The notes: generated by a model from the letters alone, not told the origin. 64,000 bases of DNA from an uncultured Clostridia bacterium (GCA_944391625.1 CALXUG010000002.1:40168-104167), one strand, 5' to 3'; shown: positions 8,471 to 18,000, counted from the stretch's first letter. Numbers and translations: made by a program.

Positions 8471-9739
8471 TTACATCATCTCCTTTTTGTTCCCCTTAAT
8501 ACTTAATAATGTATTAATCAACTCTGGCTCTGGAATAGCACCTAAAACTCCTTTACGATATTTCTCAAATATATCACTGGTATCTCGTACACCATCATTT
8601 GCCGTAAAATCTGCTAACGAATACAAATAAGTATTTTCCTTATCTTTATTTAAAAACCAAATCTGCTCCTTTCTAAACAACTTTTTGCAGTCCATTAAAC
8701 TAATATCATGTACCGTAAAAACCATCTGTGCATTTGTATTCAATTCATTATTAAACATAGCAACTATTGCTCGTGTTAATTTAAAATGTAAACTACTATC
8801 TAGTTCATCAATAATTAATATCCTTCCTTGTTCAATTGCCGCTACAATATAACTTGCCAAAGCTGCTATTTTTTTAGTTCCTGTTGAATCAAATAATAAA
8901 CTTGGTACTGGATGCCCATTGTATATTGATGTTAATCTGATTCTTTCTTCTATTTTCTTATCCAGTACTTTTTCATTCGGTTCTCCATCAGTCTCTTTGG
9001 AGGATACCTTAATACTTATTTCATCATCATTAAGATACCTGTAATCTTCTAAATTCACATCTGCATTTTTTATAAAATCTACAACTCGTTCTTGGATATC
9101 GTCCTTATTTTTCATAATACTTAATGTTTTCTCTATTGGAATATTGTTCATATCCACAATATCTATCTTTGAAGCAAACGATTGTAATATTCTCTTCATC
9201 TCGTCAACTTCTTTAAATGAATTTGAATCCAAAAGATAAATGAGAATATCGCTTTTAGATATTAAAGGCAACATTTTGGTTATCTCCGGATTTAAATCGC
9301 ATTCATAAACCCCTTTGATACCATCGCGTAAAAAATATTGCTTTATGCTTTCATTACCATAATTGTCTTTTTCAATTTTAGAAAAACATTCATAAGCATA
9401 CTCTCTTCGTTCTGTATCATACTTAACTTGATAATTATATTCTTTGTTTTGTTCTAAAAATTTAATTGCTAATTGACTTATGGCACTACGGGTAAAAAAA
9501 TTTTTCTTAATGTCAATCGGCTCATGTAATAATATATTACGGATATTCTTGATACATTTTAATAAGCAAGTCTTTCCTACATTATTAGGTCCATAGACTC
9601 CTGCTACTTTTAAAATATTAAAGTTATTCTCAGAATAAACATTTGATGCTAATTTTTTGGTTCGCATGTCAGCTACTAATGAAAATGTAACTTGGTTAGA
9701 AAAGATATAACAGTTACTTACCGTGACCTCCATAATCAT
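8471..9739 (-). CDS. RloA/AbiLi-like AAA ATPase (defence sensor)
   Basis: The 422-residue protein is an ABC/OLD-like ATPase (AAA_15/AAA_21). Walker A is GVYGPNNVGKTCLLK (about 47-61). Walker B with following signature is LIIDELDSSLHFKL (about 312-325), and a TVHDISLMD switch histidine follows. Together with the TOPRIM gene behind it this matches the AbiL / RloA-RloB layout, in which the ATPase is thought to sense infection and release or activate the TOPRIM effector. A GGAGG SD lies before the ATG at 9739. PARIS and Gabija have related layouts, but the effector here is too short for either. Confidence 0.85.
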   Translation of the reverse strand: MIMEVTVSNCYIFSNQVTFSLVADMRTKKLASNVYSENNFNILKVAGVYGPNNVGKTCLLKCIKNIRNILLHEPIDIKKNFFTRSAISQLAIKFLEQNKEYNYQVKYDTERREYAYECFSKIEKDNYGNESIKQYFLRDGIKGVYECDLNPEITKMLPLISKSDILIYLLDSNSFKEVDEMKRILQSFASKIDIVDMNNIPIEKTLSIMKNKDDIQERVVDFIKNADVNLEDYRYLNDDEISIKVSSKETDGEPNEKVLDKKIEERIRLTSIYNGHPVPSLLFDSTGTKKIAALASYIVAAIEQGRILIIDELDSSLHFKLTRAIVAMFNNELNTNAQMVFTVHDISLMDCKKLFRKEQIWFLNKDKENTYLYSLADFTANDGVRDTSDIFEKYRKGVLGAIPEPELINTLLSIKGNKKEMM

Positions 9740-9817
9740 AATGGCATTCCTCCTTTTAGTATAATATATATTATACCCGCATTTAATTTTTTATGCAATA
9801 TTTTTTCACAAAAAATA

Positions 9818-10216
9818 TCATTTTCTTTTCTGATAGCGATAAACATCTTCAAACCAAATTGCACCGTTGATCCGCTTTACTTCTTCCACACATTTTTGAT
9901 GCAGCTTCTTTAGAGTTTCCGCATCCACTTCATACACCGACGCCATAATATGACTGAGCTTTGCAATCTCTACAGCTAACTTAAAATCCATTCGGGCCAA
10001 ACGATTTTCAGTATCCTGAATGGTTCCGGAAATCATAGAAGACACAGACTGTAATTGGTAATCTTCTGCTTGATTGGTTTTCAAATAACCAAGATAAAAT
10101 TTTAATGCTTTGGAGATAAATTCATTTCTGGAACGGACATCCGCAGCCTCCAACATTTTATCACATTCTTCAATCAAGGCTTTCTCCAGATAAACGCCTT
10201 TTCGCACCCGTTCCAT
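9818..10216 (-). CDS. MobC-like relaxosome accessory protein (ribbon-helix-helix)
   Basis: The 132-residue protein starts RVRKGVYLEKALIEECDKM, a beta strand and helix as in ribbon-helix-helix DNA-binding proteins, followed by ADVRSRNEFISKALKFYL. The rest is helical. Small proteins of this kind bind oriT next to the relaxase gene. It lies directly downstream of the hairpins and DnaA-box-like repeats proposed here as oriT, and upstream of the relaxase, from which it is now separated by the AbiL-like pair. Confidence 0.75.
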   Translation of the reverse strand: MERVRKGVYLEKALIEECDKMLEAADVRSRNEFISKALKFYLGYLKTNQAEDYQLQSVSSMISGTIQDTENRLARMDFKLAVEIAKLSHIMASVYEVDAETLKKLHQKCVEEVKRINGAIWFEDVYRYQKRK

Positions 10217-10237
10217 TTATACACAACCTCCTTTGGG

Positions 10238-10290
10238 TTATCAACAAATTATTTCTCTTATCCACAAAGTTATCTACATCCTTATCCACA
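10238..10290 (+). repeat. Four DnaA-box-like 9-mers
   Basis: Four direct 9-mers start at 10238, 10258, 10270 and 10282: TTATCAACA, TTATCCACA, TTATCTACA and TTATCCACA. Two match the DnaA-box consensus exactly and two differ at one base. The last three are spaced 12 bp apart. They lie just upstream of the mobC-like gene. They could be a replication origin of the excised element, iterons for an element protein, or binding sites that regulate mobC. Confidence 0.55.
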
Positions 10291-10405
10291 GTTTTCTATT
10301 GTATTCAAACTTTTTGCTCTTTTTTCTGTTTCCTTCGGGAATTCTCATACATACAGATAACAACATATTGTAAAATCGGTTCCTTTGTATCCAAAACGGA
10401 ATCAG

Positions 10406-10464
10406 CCGGAGGGCTTTGCCCGCCGGGGTCAAGCTGGTTTATGCTGCCCAAAGCAGCATAAACC
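10406..10464. other. Candidate oriT: two adjacent hairpins
   Basis: Two strong inverted repeats lie side by side in a noncoding stretch upstream of mobC and the relaxase. The first is CCGGAGGGC-TTT-GCCCGCCGG (10406-10426, one mismatch). The second is a perfect 11-bp stem, GGTTTATGCTG (10436-10446) and CAGCATAAACC (10454-10464). Hairpins of the first kind are common near relaxase genes of Firmicutes ICEs. The nick site itself cannot be assigned from sequence alone. Confidence 0.5.
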
Positions 10465-10489
10465 CTTTAACCTGCACTCTTTTCGACCT

Positions 10490-10738
10490 TCATTCCTGAC
10501 CCCTGAATGCATGACAATTCTGCCTTTTTTTCTCCAATACTTCCTCTCGGTATCCCAGAGATACAACCTCATCTAACACCATCATGGAGTCAATTTCGTC
10601 CCGTTCCCAAAGCATCTCACGTACTAAAGCCCGAAAAAATGGATTGTCACCATAAACAATTCCCTGTTTTTTTACTGCCTCACATAAGTGAATCCGACTA
10701 ACCCCTTCTTTTTCATTCTCCAGCCCGTCCTCTATAAT
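10490..10738 (-). CDS. Small 82-codon frame without a standard start codon
   Basis: Directly after the TAA of the upstream DUF gene, an uninterrupted frame of 82 codons runs to a TGA at 10492-10490. It contains VSRIHLCEAVKKQG, NPFFRALVREML and EVVSLGYREEVLEKK, a normal helical composition. No ATG, GTG or TTG lies near its 5' end: the first codon after the stop is ATT, a CTG is the sixth codon, and an internal ATG would give about 40 residues. It may use a rare start coupled to the upstream gene, or be a broken gene. I do not recognise the family. Confidence 0.4.
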   Translation of the reverse strand: MIEDGLENEKEGVSRIHLCEAVKKQGIVYGDNPFFRALVREMLWERDEIDSMMVLDEVVSLGYREEVLEKKRQNCHAFRGQE

Positions 10739-11083
10739 TTAGTTTACCAAATCTATAAGTTGCTGATTGAATCTCTCTAACGTAGGATAAGCCAATGCTC
10801 TGGCATCTGGCACATAAGCAGCATATCTGGCATAAGCAAAACCTTCCGATTCCACTAGTATACCATCCCTATGACCCTGTCCCATCACCAGAATGCAGTG
10901 GTATGCCCCATCTGTACCCAAATGCATTTGTTCTATATTCTCAGAAATAAAATTTTGCTCCATCATCGGCCTTTGAAAAAATGCTTCATAGTCCTCACTC
11001 GATATATGAACCACCTTTTCAATTTTGATATTCCGACACCGAAATTGTGCTGGCTTACATTCAAATACCGCTTTTAACTCCAT
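10739..11083 (-). CDS. DUF6329-like ICE protein
   Basis: The 114-residue protein belongs, by its SSEDYEAFFQRP, NIEQMH, YHCILVMGQGHRDGILVES and AYARYAAYVPDAR segments, to a family of small ICE proteins that I recall as DUF6329. No catalytic motif is evident. It is one of a string of small genes (DUF3846, DUF6103, DUF6329) that recur together in Tn1549-like elements. The gene starts 16 bp after the preceding stop and is probably co-transcribed. Confidence 0.65.
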   Translation of the reverse strand: MELKAVFECKPAQFRCRNIKIEKVVHISSEDYEAFFQRPMMEQNFISENIEQMHLGTDGAYHCILVMGQGHRDGILVESEGFAYARYAAYVPDARALAYPTLERFNQQLIDLVN

Positions 11084-11099
11084 CTGCTTTTCCCACCTC

Positions 11100-11381
11100 T
11101 TACAGGTTTTTATTTTGTCCCGTTGCGTCCAGTTCCGACACGCCTTCTTTTACAACAGACTTTTTATTCTTTCGTTCTTTTCCAGTTTGCCTTTTCGCCT
11201 GCACTTTACTTTGTTTCTTAAACTCGATATACTCTCTGGCCTGTTCCGGTACTTCCTTTTCATACAATTCTTTCAGACTTTTTTCCAATTCTGCCTGTAA
11301 TGTTCTGCCCCCTCTCTCCAGATAAAAACGCAACGCTTCCAGTTCTTCCTGTTCCATTGTTAAGATAATATTTTTCATCAT
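11100..11381 (-). CDS. DUF6103-like small charged protein
   Basis: The 93-residue protein begins MMKNIILTMEQEELEALRFY and continues with a helical EKSLKELYEKEVPEQAREYIEF segment and a basic, disordered tail. This is the pattern of the DUF6103 family of conjugative elements. The start at 11381 is chosen because AAGGAG lies 6 nt before it; the frame is open further upstream only inside the neighbouring DUF3846 gene. Role unknown. Confidence 0.7.
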   Translation of the reverse strand: MMKNIILTMEQEELEALRFYLERGGRTLQAELEKSLKELYEKEVPEQAREYIEFKKQSKVQAKRQTGKERKNKKSVVKEGVSELDATGQNKNL

Positions 11382-11397
11382 GACATTCTCCTTTTTC

Positions 11398-11775
11398 TCA
11401 ATATGAATCAAACGAAAAAAAATGCATCCTGCAGGTAGCTTGTACTTCTTCAGCAGTAAAGGTTTCTGGGGTTTCAAACTGTTTTTCATATTGTTCCAAT
11501 TTTTCTTTTGGCAGTGATTGAAATGCTTCCCCATCATCGCCTGCAATAAAAAACGGGCCGGCGATAATGTCGCTGCCCAATCTGCGGTTGCCTTCCATCC
11601 CAATTAATTTTCCTTCATCATTACAAACTAAAATTGCTTCTTCATCTAATACAACACACTCAATCAAGCCGCCAACTTTCTGCTGCATAGCTTCCAGCGT
11701 ATTTTCTATCGTTGTCCTATATGGTCGTTTTCCCGGTTCCACCATTAGCACTTCTATTTGGGTTTCTCGCTTCAT
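11398..11775 (-). CDS. DUF3846 domain protein
   Basis: The 125-residue protein matches the DUF3846 pattern: an N-terminal strand-rich part (IEVLMVEPGKRPYRTTIENTL... with a following LEAMQQKVGGLIECV) and a conserved GMEGNRRLGSDIIAGPFFIAG segment. These are small proteins common in ICEs and phages of gut Firmicutes and their function is unknown. The gene is followed closely by the DUF6103-like gene, as in other elements. Confidence 0.75.
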   Translation of the reverse strand: MKRETQIEVLMVEPGKRPYRTTIENTLEAMQQKVGGLIECVVLDEEAILVCNDEGKLIGMEGNRRLGSDIIAGPFFIAGDDGEAFQSLPKEKLEQYEKQFETPETFTAEEVQATCRMHFFSFDSY

Positions 11776-11799
11776 ACAACCCCCTCTTTCTTCTGTTCT

Positions 11800-12561
11800 T
11801 TACGAGAATTGCTGCATACCATCCATATCTTCATCCAATACCTGAGACAATTCCGTATCTTCATCACCAAAAAGCCATGCTGCAAATTCTCTGGCGGCGG
11901 CAGTTCCTTCCTCTATCCAGGTTTCATCAAGCACAACACCAGCCCGGTACGTCTCCTCACCTAAATTATAACCATAATCTTCATCGGCCCATTGATGATG
12001 GAATTCAATTTCCGGATATTGTTCTGATAGTTTTTGTATCACCGGCTCCGGTTCACTCCAGGCTGTAAAAAATAAAAATTGGTTTTTCTCACAAACTCTG
12101 TTTCCACAACCACCGTAACTGTTCCATTTCGTCCCCCAATTTTGGATAGACCAATGATACCAGGTTGCAGCGCCATACTGCTGTTGATTCTCCACTGCCT
12201 GTTTTCCCAATTCTAAAAGAGATGGTATCTGTTCTTCGGAAATACGGGCTAAAAGCGCATCGTATGATGGAAATGGCTGTTTTCCATCCAATGCCTTTTG
12301 TAATTCTAAAAAATCTTTCTCAGCCATCTTATGGTTTGGATTTAACCATGTTATATTGGGATCCACTGCTGTTACATATAACCGAATTGCATTTGTTGTA
12401 TTGCTGCCTTCTTCTATTTCCAGACTCTTTGGCATAGGAATCAGCTTATTAAAATCAAGACTGCCCAACCCATCTTCCTGGTATCTCAATTGTTCCCGCA
12501 CTTCGGCAATTCGTTTTTCGTCTCCATGTAAGGTAATCAGATTGGCAATATGATTTGGCAT
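11800..12561 (-). CDS. Api92-like / DUF1281 ferredoxin-like fold protein
   Basis: The 253-residue protein starts MPNHIANLITLHGDEKRI and has the conserved WYHWSIQNWGTKWNSYG block followed by LFFTAWSEPEPVIQKLSEQYP. These are hallmarks of the DUF1281/Api92 family found in phages and conjugative elements. The tail is acidic. Its function is unknown; its position between the M23 peptidase and the small DUF genes makes it accessory to transfer or maintenance. Confidence 0.8.
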   Translation of the reverse strand: MPNHIANLITLHGDEKRIAEVREQLRYQEDGLGSLDFNKLIPMPKSLEIEEGSNTTNAIRLYVTAVDPNITWLNPNHKMAEKDFLELQKALDGKQPFPSYDALLARISEEQIPSLLELGKQAVENQQQYGAATWYHWSIQNWGTKWNSYGGCGNRVCEKNQFLFFTAWSEPEPVIQKLSEQYPEIEFHHQWADEDYGYNLGEETYRAGVVLDETWIEEGTAAAREFAAWLFGDEDTELSQVLDEDMDGMQQFS

Positions 12562-12592
12562 TCTAATCCATCTCCCTTCACCGCATATCTAT

Positions 12593-13555
12593 TTACGGCA
12601 AATATTTTCTTGGATTCTGTGATTCCCCATTCACCCGCACTTCAAAATGCAGATGTGGTCCAGTACTTTTTCCAGTATTTCCAGACAGCGCAATCACAGT
12701 TCCCTGTTTTATCTCTTGTCCTTGCCGCACCAACAGTTTTGAACAGTGTGCATATAAGGTCACCATCCCATTGCCATGCTCGATGATCACATGATAACCA
12801 TACCCGCTGGTACTATAGCGTACAGCTTGCACGCTGCCATCCAACACACAATGAACTTTCGTTCCGGTTGGAATCGCCAAGTCAATCCCGCTATGTCCTT
12901 TCGGTTTTCCGCTGATGGGATCACGGCGCATTCCAAATTCAGAGGATACCACCTGCCGCCAGTCTTTTATAATCGGTGAACATACACTGCCGCCAGAAAA
13001 CACAAACTCTCCAGAGGGTAATTGGTTCAGCCAATCATCAAACCCACTTCCATAAGACGGTGCTGAAACTCCATACTGCAAAAAATAATAAATCTCCGCA
13101 GCATTGGCAATCTCTGCTTCGGTAATTTCCCGTCCCAGTACAGCTTCCAGATTTTGATACACCACATCCAAGCTGGTTTCTGCCATGGCTTCCTTTTGAA
13201 AACATGCATAATAGCTTTCTATTGACACAACGCTTGACGTTTCGCCGAAAAACAGAGCATAAAAAATAGCCTGCATTTGTTTCAAATCAGGCTTGTTCTC
13301 TTCTTCCACGGCTTCATGGTAATCGGCCAACCGTTTTAGTTCTTCCTGCATCCACACCAACTGCACCCGGTATCCTTTTGGTATGGTTTCTGGAATGGAG
13401 TCTTCTGAAAAAACTAGTTCCACCACAGCCTGATTATGGGATACCGCCGCATACCCAACGGAAATACTGATTGTCAGTGCTGCAAGCAATAAGAGCATGC
13501 CCATCAAAAACAGGATGCCTGCTGGATGCTTTCGATTTTCTTCTACACCTGCCAT
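12593..13555 (-). CDS. Membrane-anchored M23 peptidoglycan endopeptidase of the transfer apparatus
   Basis: The 320-residue protein has an N-terminal membrane segment (about residues 13-37, FLMGMLLLLAALTISISVG), a helical linker and a C-terminal LytM/M23 domain. The zinc ligands are visible in GHSGIDLAIP (His, Asp), and the catalytic and binding histidines in YAH and GPHLHFEVRV near the end. It would open the cell wall locally for the conjugation channel, the role of VirB1/CwlT-type hydrolases. Confidence 0.88.
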   Translation of the reverse strand: MAGVEENRKHPAGILFLMGMLLLLAALTISISVGYAAVSHNQAVVELVFSEDSIPETIPKGYRVQLVWMQEELKRLADYHEAVEEENKPDLKQMQAIFYALFFGETSSVVSIESYYACFQKEAMAETSLDVVYQNLEAVLGREITEAEIANAAEIYYFLQYGVSAPSYGSGFDDWLNQLPSGEFVFSGGSVCSPIIKDWRQVVSSEFGMRRDPISGKPKGHSGIDLAIPTGTKVHCVLDGSVQAVRYSTSGYGYHVIIEHGNGMVTLYAHCSKLLVRQGQEIKQGTVIALSGNTGKSTGPHLHFEVRVNGESQNPRKYLP

Positions 13556-13571
13556 GCTGCATCATCCTTTC

Positions 13572-14054
13572 CTACAGCTGCTGTTCTATCTGATCGGCTT
13601 TTTGCATCTCTATTTGTTCTTCGCTCAAGCGCAGTGCTTCTTGTAATACAGCTACTGGCAACTCCAACGTCATATAGCCTTCCAGTATCGTATTGAAATA
13701 CCGTTCTGACGGCATCTGACAGGTCATCCCCGGCTGCATTTCATACACCATTGCATGATATATTGTTTTATCGATCTCGACTTCTACCATCTGTTTGCCG
13801 TAAAATAAAGGATACCCTTCATATTGATCTAACCGTTTTTCATCCCTATCGCTAATCTGCCAAAGCAAAACTGGTACCTGCTTTCCTGCTTTTTGCTCAA
13901 TTGTCGCAAAAGCGTTATCCTTTCTGCCGCGAAACTGCAGTTCATAATCTTCTAACAAACCGGTTCCCACCGTCTTTGCATCGGGACATCGTTTCGCCAT
14001 CTGCATGAGATTTAAATTACTTCCATATGCAATATAATATTTCCACTGTTTCAT
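13572..14054 (-). CDS. Gamma-glutamylcyclotransferase / AIG2-like protein
   Basis: The 160-residue protein starts MKQWKYYIAYGSNLNLMQM, with the diagnostic YGSNL substrate loop, and continues LLEDYELQFRGRKDNAF and RLDQYEGYPLFYGKQ, where the Glu in YEGYP is the usual catalytic acid. The start at 14054 has an SD (GAGGAGGC) just before it; a longer frame overlaps the upstream gene. It lies 10 bp behind the amidoligase gene. Such pairs are known in mobile elements, where the ligase adds and the cyclotransferase may remove a glutamyl-type modification. Confidence 0.85.
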   Translation of the reverse strand: MKQWKYYIAYGSNLNLMQMAKRCPDAKTVGTGLLEDYELQFRGRKDNAFATIEQKAGKQVPVLLWQISDRDEKRLDQYEGYPLFYGKQMVEVEIDKTIYHAMVYEMQPGMTCQMPSERYFNTILEGYMTLELPVAVLQEALRLSEEQIEMQKADQIEQQL

Positions 14055-14064
14055 AGCTGCCTCC

Positions 14065-15054
14065 TCACTGTAACATAAGCGGTTCCATTTCTTCTGTTTC
14101 CGCTTCTTCCGATTCTGTTGCTGCCGTGCTCCTTTCCTGTAACGCCGCCTCCCGCAGCCGCTCCCGCTGGGCAATGGCCTGCTCCGGCCTTCTCCAGGCG
14201 CCATTGCCTTCCAGATTTCTCAGCAAAAATTTTCTCGCAGTGGCAAATTCTTCACCAATCATTCCGAGACGTAAAAGCCATGTGCGGAAGGTGTATTTTT
14301 CATTATCACTTTGTGTCGGTTTCAGCTGTGTACTTTTCTGGCTGAGCGCCTGCGCTGTGATTGCCAATACAAACTGAATCGCAGTTTTTAATTCCCCGGC
14401 ATGTGTCGTACTGTTAAACACACGAAACTCTACCGTTCCTTTTTCAAAAAAACTGTGCAGATTCAAACAGCGATATCTGCTGTTATGATAATGTCCGTGT
14501 CTCTCCCAGTCATCCTGATACCAGATTTTTTTCAATTCGGTCAGGGTTTTTGGCTTTTTCTGATTCAGTTCTGCTAAAAAATGTGGATCTGTTTTTTGAC
14601 AATAGGAGTACGCCCTGCCATCTGCAACCGTTAGCGCCCGGTAAATCATATCTTCCTTATTGGCCACCAGATTTACCAAATTGCGTAAGGTACGGGCATC
14701 GAAGCGGGAACCATCCACATGGATATGAATCCCACAGGAGTCATTCACTTTCATCTTACCATCCGTTCTCAGTCTTCGCACCAGCCCCTGTATGAGCGGA
14801 ATGTCTTCATAATGACAAATCGGCGTCACCAGTTCTACTTTATAGTCCCTACCCGGTCTGCTTCCGCGAATACTGCCGTCAAAAACAAATTTCCAGGCTC
14901 GGTTCTGTTCATCTTTCACACTATAATTTCCTCCAGATTGTTCTACTTCACTTTCAAAACAGGCTGCACAAATTTGCGCAGCCCGTTCTCTGGTCATTCC
15001 GGTAAATTCAATCTCCACACCGAAGGGTAATTCCCGTAAGTCTGCTTTTATCAC
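14065..15054 (-). CDS. Amidoligase (ATP-grasp-like, Amidoligase_2 family)
   Basis: The 329-residue protein opens with LPFGVEIEFTGMTRERAA, the glutamate-rich strand of the COOH-NH2 ligase (glutamine-synthetase-like) fold. Further motifs are YKVELVTPICHYED, CGIHIHVDGSRFDA and EFRVFNSTTHAGELKTAIQF, which carry the metal-binding and phosphate-contacting residues of Amidoligase_2. It would form an amide or peptide bond on an unknown target. It lies between the adhesin gene and its partner cyclotransferase, 4-10 bp apart, in one operon. Confidence 0.85.
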   Translation of the reverse strand: MIKADLRELPFGVEIEFTGMTRERAAQICAACFESEVEQSGGNYSVKDEQNRAWKFVFDGSIRGSRPGRDYKVELVTPICHYEDIPLIQGLVRRLRTDGKMKVNDSCGIHIHVDGSRFDARTLRNLVNLVANKEDMIYRALTVADGRAYSYCQKTDPHFLAELNQKKPKTLTELKKIWYQDDWERHGHYHNSRYRCLNLHSFFEKGTVEFRVFNSTTHAGELKTAIQFVLAITAQALSQKSTQLKPTQSDNEKYTFRTWLLRLGMIGEEFATARKFLLRNLEGNGAWRRPEQAIAQRERLREAALQERSTAATESEEAETEEMEPLMLQ

Positions 15055-15057
15055 GGA

Positions 15058-18000
15058 TTAATACCCGGTTCTCGGTAATGTTACCGGCAGCGGCTGATAG
15101 ACTTTGGTTACCCAGCGGTCGACACCCTGTATCCATTCTCCTTGATACAACCCGCCGACTTCTGCCTGATTGACTACACCAACTGGACTTGAGATCCGAT
15201 TGTTCACCCGGACGGTCATCTGCGGTTCTTCCACCTGTGCAAATCCAGGCTGCACGGTGCCAAACACAAACATCACCTCGGTTACATATTCATTCTGCGC
15301 CAACCCAAGAGCCAGCGGAGATACATCATAAACACGATTGCGTGTGGTACTCAGATTATCTGCAATGGTTTTATAGCTGCTGCTCAAATTGGTGCGATAC
15401 ACAATCTTATAGGTTTGCTTTTTGTTATAGGTGCCGGTCACAATTTTCTGAATCCGCACATCCTTTGGCAGAACATCTTTCCAGTAGAAACTTTCCAATG
15501 CCACGGTAGAATGGTTGGCAATATCTGAGAAGGTATAGGTAATTTCACCACCTGCCATAACCTGATAATATCCCCGTTTTGTAATGGCTACTTCCGTTTC
15601 CAGCGGTTCATCCAACACTTCATAGCGCAGAATCTGGTTATTGAACTCAATGGTACAGTCAATCTCATTGGGATTGATGCCATAGTAGGCTGGCGCTTTT
15701 ACTTCCTTTACAACATAACGGCCCAATGGCAATGCTTTGGATACCGCTCTGCCGCTGCTGTCTGTTTTGATGGTATCCACCACATTCCCGCTCTTATAGG
15801 CACGGATCTCAAACACAGCACCGCTTAACAAGGTACCTTTGGGCAACCCATTTTGGCTGTTATCTGCCGCAGATTTCTTAATAATCTGAATCTGTCCTTT
15901 GATTGCCGTGTTTTTCCATTCAATTTCTGAGGTAGATCCATAACGCACATAAATGGTTTTCAGCGTGTCATCGACAAGATAACCATCGGCTGGTTTTAAT
16001 TCTCGCAGATAGTATTTACCATCTTCCAAGTCCTCACCAATATATACATAACCCTCCTGATCAGAAGTATATTCACCGATTGGATTTTTGTTTTTGTCAT
16101 ACAGTAAGAAGGTTGTGCCATAGATTCCTTCTCCGGTTGCCGCATCTACTTTATGAATCAAAATAGAAGCCGCTTTCTTGTTGGTTAATTCCAGGGTAGC
16201 GGTTTCCCCATCTTTCACTTCAATTTTCTGTGGCGTGCTATCCAACAGATACCCTTTGGCTGCTTTTAACTCGGTTACCGTGTACCAGCCTTTTTCTACA
16301 TCCGGCAGTTGAATCAAGCCGTTTCGGTCTGTAACATACTGCCCGATGACTTCTCCATTCATCTTCTGCACTTCAAATTTCACGCCTTCGATTCGCTTGC
16401 CTGTTTCTTCATCGGTTTTGATAATCGTCAACCCACCGGTTGGATAGTTGACAAAAGTCAGTGTCTGCGTGTCATGGGTATTTACTTTTACGGTCTGTGG
16501 TGTGGAATCCAATACATAACCTTCAATGGTTTTGGTTTCGGTTACCACATAGGTATCCGGTGGCAAATTCATAAGCACAATCTGCCCATTTTCATCAGTG
16601 GTGTATATTCCATTACTGGAAATAGCACCTTCCCCGTCCGGTACAAAAGTACCATCGGAAGTAATGACTTTGAACTCAACACCCTGTAATGGTTTTCCGG
16701 TTACCGCATCTTTTTTCACAATCACCAGCCCACCTTTTGGCTGATTGCGGAACTCTAAGGTCATGGTTTCATTGGCTTTGATTTTAATGCTCTGTGGCGT
16801 ATTGTCCAGCACATAACTATCTTTGGCTCTTGTTTCTTTGACGATCACCGTCATGCCCGGTTCTAAATTATCAATCCGAATGGTTCCAGCACTGTCGGTT
16901 ACATAGTTTCCGTTGGAGTTGCCAATAACACTGCCATCACTATCTGTCACCAGAAATTCAACATCAGAGATTGGCTCTCCGGTTACCGCATCTTTCTTCA
17001 CAATGAGCAGACTACCCATCTTATCATTACCAAAGGTAACCGTAATCACATCCTGATCTTTGCCGGATAGATATACAGTTTTCGCACTATCATGAATGAC
17101 ATATCCATCCGGGGCTGAAATTTCTTCCACCACATACGTACCTGCTTTCAATCCAGTCACTACGATTGTCCCATTGCTGCTGGTGCGATACTCGCCAATC
17201 ACGGTACCGCCCGTGCCGCTGGTACCGCCTAAATAGCTTAAGCGGAAGTAAGCACCTTCCAGTGGTTTTCCCGTGTCCGCATCCACTTTTTTAATTACGA
17301 TGGCACTCTTTGGCACATTCTCAAAGGTGATGGTCTGGTCTTCATCGGCTTTCAGAAATACATCTTTGCTGTCTGGACGGGCCAGTTCATAACCGGATGG
17401 TGCAGATACTTCCTGAATTCGATACCAACCCGGTTCTAATTTTTCTAGTTGAATCTGTCCATCTTCTCCGCTGGTAAAGGTACCTAACTCCTGTAGATTC
17501 CCAACGGTAGAGCCGTTTTCGGCATACCATACCTGGAACTTGGCTCCGCTTAACGCATCTTTTGTAATACTGTCCAGCTTTTCAATGGTCAGGTCTGGTT
17601 TTCTGCTGTTTTCATAGGTAACGGAAAGGGTTTCGCCTTTCTTCACATAAACATCTTTTGGCGTGGTGTCTAACATGACACCATCCGGTACTGCTTTTTC
17701 CATGATGGTGTACCAACCTTCCAGTAAGGTATCTAACACAATTTTCCCATCATTGTCCGTGGTGTAATCGCCAATCACCTTACCGCCTTTTTCTGCGATG
17801 GTATAGGTGACACCGGCCAATGGTTTCTGGCTTACTTTATCCACTTTGGTAATTTCTAAAATTGCTAATTTCTGATTATAGAAAACAAGCTGTATTTTTT
17901 CTCCTGCCTTTAGCTCCACCGATTTTGCATTGTTTTTATCTAATTCGTAACCCGGTGCTGCGATCGTTTCGGTAATCTGATAACTTCCTGGTACGAAATT

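Noticed and set aside
7829-9739. PARIS or Gabija system
   Set aside because: The ATPase and TOPRIM combination is similar, but the effector is only 213 residues and has an RloB-like motif order, which fits AbiL/RloAB better.
13572-14204. Longer 210-codon frame for the cyclotransferase gene
   Set aside because: The first 50 codons overlap the amidoligase gene in another frame and are Arg/Lys-rich; the SD points to the ATG at 14054.
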